Of a DNA stretch of 64,000 nt, positions 58,045 to 64,000 are shown piece by piece. Each line of letters starts with the position of its first letter. Positions within the stretch are counted from its first letter, which is position 1. The notes under the pieces are model-generated. The model searched no databases and was not told the DNA's origin. It saw only the letters and a program-made list of their open reading frames with translations. The stretch spans positions 10,684 through 74,683 of the forward strand of contig CAZYSK010000024.1 of assembly GCA_964649415.1 (NCBI GenBank), given 5' to 3'. Made by a program: the position numbers and the translations under genes. The DNA comes from CAZYSK01 sp964649415. Lineage in GTDB: Bacteria; Chloroflexota; Anaerolineae; B4-G1.

Positions 58045-58670
58045 CTCATACCCTTCACCGCCAAGGAATGCCTGAGAACCTTCAGAATGATTACGTCGTT
58101 TTCGCGATGTCGGCCAAGGATCACAACGAGGTGGGCTCGGCGGCGAATATGCAAGCTTTCTTGCGAATAGTGGGTAGGCATAACCCGATCAACATGGGCG
58201 ACATGAAAACAGGCAATTGTTTTCACGCGGGAACAGAGGATATTGAGGCCAACGTACAGGACACATCCATCGTTCATGCCGTTTTTGCCGATATCGATAG
58301 CGTGGCTGTCGTAGTAAAAGAGATTCAGGAGGCTGAACTGGGGCTGTCAGTGGTGGTGAGCGGCCTGTTGGATCCCGTACGCGAGATGTGCCGCGAGCTG
58401 GGGCTAACGCCCGCGCCGCACACGGTGGAGCATTCACTCGGCGTGTGGGGCAAGGTGGAGCTGCTCCCTGCAGAAGAAATACTCGAAATCAGCACAATGT
58501 GTGGCCACGGTATGGTGAGTTTCGGCCTTGTTCAGGAAGCTGTGGCCGATGTGAGGGCTGGCAAGAGCACACCAGAGGAAGCGGCTAAGAAATTGGCAGA
58601 GCCTTGTGTGTGTGGTGTCTTCAACCCGGCACGTGCAGCCGTGCTCTTGAAGAGAATGGCAGACAAATAG
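58041..58670 (+). CDS. Uncharacterised 209-aa cysteine-containing protein paired with the Fe-S protein
   Basis: I do not recognise the family. The 209-aa soluble protein has five cysteines: Cys60 (KTGNCFHAGTED), Cys117, Cys154 (STMCGHGMVSFGLV) and a Cys189-x-Cys191 pair (EPCVCGVFNPARA). Together with His residues these could form a metal or Fe-S site. GTG 58041 overlaps the stop of the dicluster gene, implying coupled translation. The gap 58671-58863 downstream contains no gene I can support. Confidence 0.75.
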   Translation: MTHTLHRQGMPENLQNDYVVFAMSAKDHNEVGSAANMQAFLRIVGRHNPINMGDMKTGNCFHAGTEDIEANVQDTSIVHAVFADIDSVAVVVKEIQEAELGLSVVVSGLLDPVREMCRELGLTPAPHTVEHSLGVWGKVELLPAEEILEISTMCGHGMVSFGLVQEAVADVRAGKSTPEEAAKKLAEPCVCGVFNPARAAVLLKRMADK

Positions 58671-58863
58671 TGTCTGCGCACTGACCCATTAGCATATACC
58701 GGTGCACAAAATGTAAGAGTAACGACGTTATCAGGAATGGCCACGACTACAAAGGCAGTCAGGAATTCCACTGTCATAATTGTATTGTGGTCATTTGTGC
58801 TCGAGAAGCAACAAACGATGGGTGTGGACTGCTATATGTCGTCGCACAGGAGGCTACAGGTAT

Positions 58864-60447
58864 ATGCTAGACATTCTAATCAAGAACAGCATCGTGGTAG
58901 ACGGCACAGGCAAGCCGGCTTTCAAGGCTGACGTAGGAGTGACAGAAGGCCGCATCGCCATGGTGGCGGATGGTATCGAGCAGAAGGCGGTGCGCACCAT
59001 TGAGGCGCAGGATCTCCATTTGGCTCCCGGCTTCATTGATCCCCACACGCACTCAGACCTGCCTCTATTGGTCGACCCCCGGGCTGAGAGCAAAATCCGG
59101 CAGGGAGTGACCACGGAGGTCACCGGAAACTGCGGCTTTTCACCTGCTCCCTTGTTGGGCGCAGCGGTAGAGGAGATGCGTGCCAAAGCACAGAGGTTTG
59201 ACCTGGATGTCACCTGGACGAGCATGGCCGAATACCTGGATTGCCTGTGCGACCCAGGCACGGCTTTGAACGTGGTACCTTTGGTCGGCCACAACACGGT
59301 ACGCGGTTCGGTGTTGGGCTACAATGATGTGCAGCCTACATCCGAGCAGCAGGCAGAGATGGAACGGCTGGTAGCGGAGGCCATGGAGCAAGGAGCGCGC
59401 GGGCTGTCCACCGGGCTGTATTATCCGCCAGGGTACTATGCTCAGACCAATGAACTGATCGGCCTAGCACAGGTAGCAGCGCGCCACGGCGGCATCTATG
59501 CCAGCCACATCCGGAGCGAAAGTTTCCAATGGCAGGATGCCATGAGCGAGGCTATCGAAATCAGCGAGCGGGCCGGGATCAGGGTGGAGGTCGCCCACCT
59601 CAAGTTGTCGGGCCACCGCAATTGGAATGATGTTGACCAGTTGATCGCTGCGATGGATGATGTTCAATCACGGGGGGTCTGCCTGGGCTGCGATCAATAT
59701 CCTTACAACGCCTGTTCGACCTGGCTGGCGGCCATACTGCCCTACTGGGCACAGTCTGGCGGGTACAAAGCGGTCGCAAAACGCCTCGGTGACCCAGGAA
59801 TGCGGTCGCGGCTCAGGAAAGACTACGAGGAGAGCCGCATCGAGTGGGATAATCGCAGCGGTGTACGCGAGTGGGCCGACATCGTCGTCTGTGGTTGCCA
59901 AGGCCGACCGGAGGTAATAGGCAAGAGCGTCGCCAAGATCGCTGAGGTCGAAGGAAAGGACCCCCTGGATGCAGCCTTTGACCTGATGGTGGTCAGCGAG
60001 GGACGCGCAGTGTGTGTGTGGTTCAACCAATTGGAGGACAACGTCAGGATCTTGATGCGCCATCCCCTAGTAGTGGTGGGCAGCGACGGCTCATCGCTGT
60101 CCCCCGATGGCGTGCTGGCCCGCCGCAAAGATCATCCACGCAACTACGGCGCGTTTCCCCGCGTGTTGGGGCGCTATGTGCGGGAAGAAAAGACACTCTC
60201 GCTGGAGGAAGCGGTGAGGAAAATGACATCGGTTACCGCGCGGCGCTTCGGCCTGACCGACCGGGGAGAGGTGCGCGAGGGTGCGTGGGCAGACCTGGTT
60301 TTATTCGATGCCCAGATTGTCGCTGATAGAGCCACCTTCACTGACCCACATCAGTATCCAGTGGGCATCCCCTACGTCATCGTCAATGGCGTGATCGTCG
60401 TTGACCAGTGCCAACACACTGGCGCTTTGCCCGGACAGGTGCTCTAA
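58864..60447 (+). CDS. D-aminoacylase / N-acyl-D-amino-acid deacylase family amidohydrolase
   Basis: This zinc amidohydrolase removes acyl groups from N-acyl-D-amino acids, and relatives act on related amides. The 527-aa protein has GFIDPHTHSDLPLL (His61, His63), TTEVTGNCGFSPAP with the family's metal-bridging Cys90, GARGLSTGLYYPPG, GGIYASHIRSE and RVEVAHLKLSG, and late VVGSDGSSLSPDG. It ends with VREGAWADLVLFDAQIV. GGAGG precedes ATG 58864. It is last in the first plus block of the sugar-acid region; the substrate may be an N-acylated amino sugar or amino acid. Confidence 0.9.
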   Translation: MLDILIKNSIVVDGTGKPAFKADVGVTEGRIAMVADGIEQKAVRTIEAQDLHLAPGFIDPHTHSDLPLLVDPRAESKIRQGVTTEVTGNCGFSPAPLLGAAVEEMRAKAQRFDLDVTWTSMAEYLDCLCDPGTALNVVPLVGHNTVRGSVLGYNDVQPTSEQQAEMERLVAEAMEQGARGLSTGLYYPPGYYAQTNELIGLAQVAARHGGIYASHIRSESFQWQDAMSEAIEISERAGIRVEVAHLKLSGHRNWNDVDQLIAAMDDVQSRGVCLGCDQYPYNACSTWLAAILPYWAQSGGYKAVAKRLGDPGMRSRLRKDYEESRIEWDNRSGVREWADIVVCGCQGRPEVIGKSVAKIAEVEGKDPLDAAFDLMVVSEGRAVCVWFNQLEDNVRILMRHPLVVVGSDGSSLSPDGVLARRKDHPRNYGAFPRVLGRYVREEKTLSLEEAVRKMTSVTARRFGLTDRGEVREGAWADLVLFDAQIVADRATFTDPHQYPVGIPYVIVNGVIVVDQCQHTGALPGQVL

Positions 60448-60506
60448 CACAACGTCCTTCTCCTGGATCCCATCATGGTCTGCGCGTATCTTCTCAGTAG
60501 CTCGGG

Positions 60507-60561
60507 GTAGGGGCAGGTCTTGTACCTGCCCAAGAGGGCGACCACAAGGGTTCGCCCCTAC
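60507..60561. repeat. Composite dispersed repeat with terminal GTAGGGG/CCCCTAC
   Basis: Terminal seven-base inverted repeats enclose two hairpins, GGGCAGGT-CTTGT-ACCTGCCC and GGGCGACC...GGTTCGCCC. The second resembles a repeat (GTAGGGGCGAACCCTTGTGGTC) I recall from many bacterial genomes. Confidence 0.8.
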
Positions 60562-60689
60562 ATATTGAGACGATACGTCTACGCCTTGTGTGCTTGAGAC
60601 CCTTTCATAATTGATCAGGTGTTGACAAAGGCGAGCACCTTGAAACGTGAAGTCGCTGGCTTGCGCCGTTCGCCCCACTTACCGGCTCA

Positions 60690-60990
60690 GGGAGGGGCTT
60701 TTTCAGTGGCCTCCTGGTCGACATTCGCGGAAGCGTGGAGCACATTGCGGATGAAGTTGAGGAACGCGTAGTTGAAGTAGGCGGCGTCGGCCCGCACCAC
60801 GCGAATCCGTAGATGATAGAGCAACACCAGGGCGGCGAAGATCGAAAAGTAGGGCAGCAGCCCCAACGTTCTCAGACATCGCGATACTGGTAGTCTCCCT
60901 CCCTGCCTCTTGAGTGTAGTTGATGAATAGTGTATACTGCTGGCACTCGTCAACAGCACAAGGAGGGTAGAGAAATGCCAAAGTTTGCCA
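60690..60990 (-). pseudogene. Possible transposase remnant
   Basis: A minus-strand frame has VVRADAAYFNYAFLNFIRNVLHASANVD-like sequence near its end. This is reminiscent of the region around the second catalytic Asp of IS4-type transposases, with frame breaks upstream. There is no full domain and no visible terminal repeats. The rest of 60562-61182 appears to hold no functional gene. Confidence 0.3.
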
Positions 60991-61182
60991 AGTAGGCGAT
61001 TTCTGTCCAAATACAGTTTGTGCCGACTATGGCAAGCAGGTAGTCTATCTTAAGATTCCTGGTTTTCTCTGCACTCTTGGCGTTCTTTACGCTAATACTC
61101 CGGGTTGCGGTTGCACCAACGCAATTGCGGGAGACTAGCTCCAGGTAAGGCGGGGTGAAATAAGTGGAGAAGAGGCATACGC

Positions 61183-62046
61183 ATGAGTGAGATAGAACAC
61201 GTTCTCTCAATCAACTGCAGGCTGGGCGAAGGTCCGATATGGAGCTGTGAGGAGCAGGCGCTCTATTGGGTTGATATCGAGGCACATTGCTTCCACCGGC
61301 TATGTGTCACGACCGGATCGCACAGCTGCTTCGACGTGGGCCTGCCGGTCGGCGCGTTGGCCTTCCGGGCCTCGGGCGGCCTGGTCTTGGCGACCCGGGA
61401 TGGGTTTGCATTCTGGGACCCCGAATCTCAGGCGCTGGATTTCGTCGCGGACCCGGAGCCGGGCAAGCCAGGCGCTCGCTTCAACGACGGGGGTGTCGAC
61501 CGCCAGGGCCGATTCTGGGCGGGCACGATGAGCAAGGATCCCACGAGCAGCCTCTATCGCCTGGACCCTGACGGTTCTGTCCACAGAATGGAGTCGGGGG
61601 TTACCATCTCCAATGGGATCGGGTGGAGTCCCGACAACAGGACCATGTACTACACCGACTCTCCCGTGCGCATGATCTACGCCTATGATTTCGACCCGGC
61701 CACGGGCGCGATCGAGAACCGGCGGCCGTTTGTCCACACGCCTGACGAGAAGGGTGTGCCTGACGGCATGACTGTGGACCGCGAGGGCTTTGTGTGGAGC
61801 GCCCGCTGGGATGGCTGGAAAGTGACGCGCTACGATCCCGATGGGAAGGTGGAACGCGAGATCCAGATGCCGGTGCAGCGCCCGACGAGCTGCACGTTTG
61901 GTGGGCCGGAGTTGACGGACCTGTACATCACCTCGGCGTGGACTGGCCTGAGCGACGTGGAGCGGGCCGGCCAGCCGTTGGCAGGCGATCTGTTTCGGCT
62001 TCCGACCGGCGTCGGGGGGTTCGAGGAACCGAAGTTCGCGGGGTAG
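61183..62046 (+). CDS. SMP-30/gluconolactonase family lactonase
   Basis: The 287-aa beta-propeller enzyme should hydrolyse sugar lactones to aldonates with a divalent metal. It shows LGEGPIWSCEEQALYWVDIEAH (metal-ligand Glu), GARFNDGGVDRQGRFWAGTMS, GVTISNGIGWSPDNRTMYYTDSPVRMIYAYDFD and GVPDGMTVDREGFVWSARWDGWKVTRYDPDG, the usual Asn and Asp ligand positions. ATG 61183 has GAGAAGAGG upstream. It begins a three-gene group with a KDG kinase and KDPG aldolase, 38 bases before the kinase. The aldonate would then need a dehydratase, several of which lie nearby. Confidence 0.92.
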   Translation: MSEIEHVLSINCRLGEGPIWSCEEQALYWVDIEAHCFHRLCVTTGSHSCFDVGLPVGALAFRASGGLVLATRDGFAFWDPESQALDFVADPEPGKPGARFNDGGVDRQGRFWAGTMSKDPTSSLYRLDPDGSVHRMESGVTISNGIGWSPDNRTMYYTDSPVRMIYAYDFDPATGAIENRRPFVHTPDEKGVPDGMTVDREGFVWSARWDGWKVTRYDPDGKVEREIQMPVQRPTSCTFGGPELTDLYITSAWTGLSDVERAGQPLAGDLFRLPTGVGGFEEPKFAG

Positions 62047-62084
62047 CGCTCGACGTCCCCGTCGGAATCGAGTTGGAGGCGGAT

Positions 62085-63239
62085 ATGTCATCGTTCGAAT
62101 TCTTCGATATCGAGGCGGACGATCTCGGCGGGTTTGCGGGTCGCGGCGCCGCTTTCGTCACTCTCGGCGAGACGATGGTGCGCGACACGCCAGCCGACGA
62201 CGAAAGGCTGGAGCGTACGCGGCGTGTGAGCGTGTCCCTGGCCGGGAGTGAATTCACTCTGGCCGTGATGCTGAGCCGGCTGGGCGTCCCGGCGGCGTAC
62301 GTCACACGCGTGCCGGACAACCCCTACGGCTGGATGCTGCGCAACGTGGCCCGGGAGCAAGGTGTGGACACCGATCATTTCGTCTGGGCCGAGAAGACCG
62401 AGCCCATAGGCCGCTTTCTGTACGAACTGGGACGCACGCCCAGGCGGGGGGCGGGCTGGTATCAGCGCAAGTACTCGGCTGCCAGCAAGCTGGGGGCTGG
62501 CATGGTGGACTGGGAGTCGGCGCTGGCGGGCGCCCTGCTGTTCCACACGTCTGGCATCACCTTCGGTTTGAGCGCGCATAGCGGCTACGAGCGCAACTAC
62601 CTCTTGGAGGCGTTCCGGGAGGCGATGGCGGCCAAGCCGGCGGAGTGCAGGGTGGGGTTGGACTACAACTATCGCAGCACGCTGTGGAGTCCGGCGCAGG
62701 CCGGAGCGGTCATGACGCCGCTCATCGTCGATCACGTGGACGTGCTGATCACCACGATTGAGGACATGGCCAGGATCTATGGCATGAACTGCGGCCGGGT
62801 CAGTGCGGAGGATCTCGTGAAGGGCGATATCGGACGGCTGGAGGACGAGGATATCCAGGCGTTCATGCGCGACCTGATGGAACGGTTCCACCTGCAGGTG
62901 GTCGGCGTGACGATCCGACACCCTGACACGCACGAGCGCCACCGCTGGGAGAGCGCGGCGATGGACGATGAGGGCCACTTCGTCCGATCGGCGGCGGTAC
63001 GCCCGATCGTGTTGTGGGACCGCCTGGGAGGGGGCGATACGTGGAACGGCGGCTTCTACTACGGCCTGCTGACCGAGGGCGAGCGGGGGGCGGCGATCAA
63101 GAAGGGGATGCTCGTGGGCGACGCGGCCACGCGCCTGAAGCAGACCTTGATGTACGATTTGCCGATTGTCACCAAGGGGGAGGTACAGGCGCTCATGAGG
63201 GCCGACGTGACGGGGGGCGGCAAACGTACCGCGCGATGA
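62085..63239 (+). CDS. PfkB-family KDG kinase-like sugar kinase (second copy)
   Basis: The 384-aa kinase has AFVTLGETMVRDTP, SLAGSEFTLAVMLSRLGVPAAYVTRVPDNPYGWMLRNVAREQGV and VGLDYNYRSTLWSP. The PfkB signature is DRLGGGDTWNGGFYYGLL with catalytic Asp. It differs from kdgK at 45662 by an N-terminal extension, an ETMVR rather than EIMMRL opening and a longer C-terminal region, so it may prefer a different 2-keto-3-deoxy acid. ATG 62085 has TTGGAGG six bases upstream; earlier in-frame codons lie inside the lactonase gene. It is 34 bases before the aldolase gene. Confidence 0.88.
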   Translation: MSSFEFFDIEADDLGGFAGRGAAFVTLGETMVRDTPADDERLERTRRVSVSLAGSEFTLAVMLSRLGVPAAYVTRVPDNPYGWMLRNVAREQGVDTDHFVWAEKTEPIGRFLYELGRTPRRGAGWYQRKYSAASKLGAGMVDWESALAGALLFHTSGITFGLSAHSGYERNYLLEAFREAMAAKPAECRVGLDYNYRSTLWSPAQAGAVMTPLIVDHVDVLITTIEDMARIYGMNCGRVSAEDLVKGDIGRLEDEDIQAFMRDLMERFHLQVVGVTIRHPDTHERHRWESAAMDDEGHFVRSAAVRPIVLWDRLGGGDTWNGGFYYGLLTEGERGAAIKKGMLVGDAATRLKQTLMYDLPIVTKGEVQALMRADVTGGGKRTAR

Positions 63240-63273
63240 GAGCGCGTCTTTGAGGGTTGTTGAGGAGGACAAG

Positions 63274-63924
63274 ATGAATCATCAGGAGAGCATAAGGCTC
63301 ATCCGGGACACCGGCGTGGTCGCCATCATGCGGACCAAGAGCTCCGAGCAGTTGCTGCGCGCCGCCGACGCCATTCGCGAGGGCGGTGTGAGGGCGATTG
63401 AGGTGACGATGACGACGCCAGGCGCTCTGTCCGTCATCGAGCAGGCGGTGTCGAAATACGGCTCAGATGTGTTGTTCGGAGCCGGCACGGTGCTGGATGC
63501 CGAGAGCGCCCGCTCCGCTATTCTATCGGGCGCTCAGTTCATCGTGTCGCCGTCCTTCAATCCGGCCCTGATCGAGATATGCCGCCGCTACAGCATACCG
63601 GTCATGCCGGGTGCCTACACGCCAACCGAGATTCTCACGGCCTGGGAGTGTGGCGCGGATATGGTGAAGGTGTTCCCGGCGGGGCTGGGAGGCCCGTCCC
63701 TGATCAAGGCCATCAAAGCGCCGTTTCCGCAGGTCGAACTCGTGCCGGTGGGCGGCGTCAACGTGGATAACACGGCCGACTTCATCCGGGCGGGGGCGGC
63801 GGCGGTCGGCGTGGGCAGTGCACTGATCAACCAGAAGCTGCTGGAGGTTGGCGACTTCGACGCGCTCACCGAGAGGGCGCGCCGGCTCGTCGAGGAAGTG
63901 GCGCGTGGGCGCAACTCTCGATGA
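63274..63924 (+). CDS. eda: KDPG/KHG aldolase
   Basis: This trimeric class I aldolase splits 2-keto-3-deoxy-6-phosphogluconate into pyruvate and glyceraldehyde-3-phosphate. The 216-aa protein has GVVAIMR, GVRAIEVTMTTPGAL (Glu43), DVLFGAGTVLD, FIVSPSFNPALIEICRR, PVMPGAYTPTEILTAWECGADMVKVFPA (Schiff-base Lys132) and LVPVGGVNVDNTADFIRAGAAAVGVGSALI. ATG 63274 has GAGGAGG just upstream. It completes the route from KDG via either kinase. A tRNA gene on the other strand starts 25 bases downstream. Confidence 0.96.
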   Translation: MNHQESIRLIRDTGVVAIMRTKSSEQLLRAADAIREGGVRAIEVTMTTPGALSVIEQAVSKYGSDVLFGAGTVLDAESARSAILSGAQFIVSPSFNPALIEICRRYSIPVMPGAYTPTEILTAWECGADMVKVFPAGLGGPSLIKAIKAPFPQVELVPVGGVNVDNTADFIRAGAAAVGVGSALINQKLLEVGDFDALTERARRLVEEVARGRNSR

Positions 63925-63948
63925 GCAGACGCAGGTCTGTAGAAGAGG

Positions 63949-64000
63949 CGGGGAGGCAGGGATTCGAACCCTGGGTGGAGCTATTAACCCCACAACCGCT
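63949..64000 (-). tRNA. tRNA-Ser, 3' part (5' part outside window)
   Basis: Reading the minus strand, the window shows the end of an anticodon stem (AGCGG), a long class II variable arm (GTGGGGTTAATAGCTCCAC), the T arm CAGGG-TTCGAAT-CCCTG and the acceptor strand CCTCCCC with discriminator G. A long variable arm with discriminator G points to serine rather than leucine. The anticodon lies beyond the edge, and CCA is not encoded. Confidence 0.85.

Overview
The window is a high-GC bacterial chromosome segment that looks like a Chloroflexota (Anaerolineae-type) genome. This is an inference. It rests on lipoproteins with Thr-Pro linkers, a solute-binding lipoprotein with a Glu-Val spacer, a DHH-CBS-CCA fusion protein, and abundant short palindromic repeats. 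No rRNA is present to confirm it.

Layout. 1-7475 (mostly minus): a zinc-ribbon coiled-coil protein cut by the window edge, lgt, two Yip1-like membrane proteins, a GerW/YtfJ-like pair, an 885-aa DHH-CBS-tRNA nucleotidyltransferase and a GT51 peptidoglycan glycosyltransferase. 7868-16883: threonine aldolase, a transposase remnant, an EamA exporter / CocE hydrolase / GH3 glycosidase group and a TPR-rich lytic transglycosylase. 17004-39638 (plus): a 22-kb co-directional cluster behind a consensus promoter. It encodes tetrahydromethanopterin (H4MPT)/methanofuran-linked C1 chemistry: formylmethanofuran dehydrogenase D-B-A and C, formyltransferase Ftr, cyclohydrolase Mch, methylene-H4MPT dehydrogenase MtdB-like, and several cofactor-biosynthesis-type genes. 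Next to these lie the nickel-pincer-nucleotide (NPN) genes larE, larB and larC, two related nucleotidyltransferases, a sodium:solute symporter and a TIM-barrel protein. 39759-44100 (minus): a lipoprotein and a MacB-type ABC exporter. 44501-63924: D-threonine-aldolase-like enzyme, then a sugar-acid catabolic region of two divergent arms around an RpiR-family regulator. It holds dehydratases, oxidoreductases, two KDG kinases, a KDPG aldolase, an ABC importer without its ATPase, a lactonase, a D-aminoacylase and an uncharacterised Fe-S pair. A partial tRNA-Ser ends the window.

How the genes work together. Fwd, Ftr, Mch and MtdB form a chain between CO2 and methylene-H4MPT with NAD(P)H. FwdB keeps its iron-sulfur cysteines and Cys118, and an FwdD-like subunit is present, so this looks like a redox-active enzyme rather than the hydrolytic Fhc complex of aerobic methylotrophs. 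No fae and no larA are visible. The 592-aa protein at the head of the cluster and the partner enzyme for the NPN cofactor are the main unknowns. The catabolic region converts uronate/aldonate-type sugar acids through 2-keto-3-deoxygluconate to pyruvate and glyceraldehyde-3-phosphate.

The most unusual structural signal is a set of short palindromic elements lodged in frame inside unrelated C1-cluster genes (fwdC, larE, an ATP-grasp ligase, a nucleotidyltransferase, a symporter C-terminus). One 58-bp copy is identical in two genes and read in the same frame.
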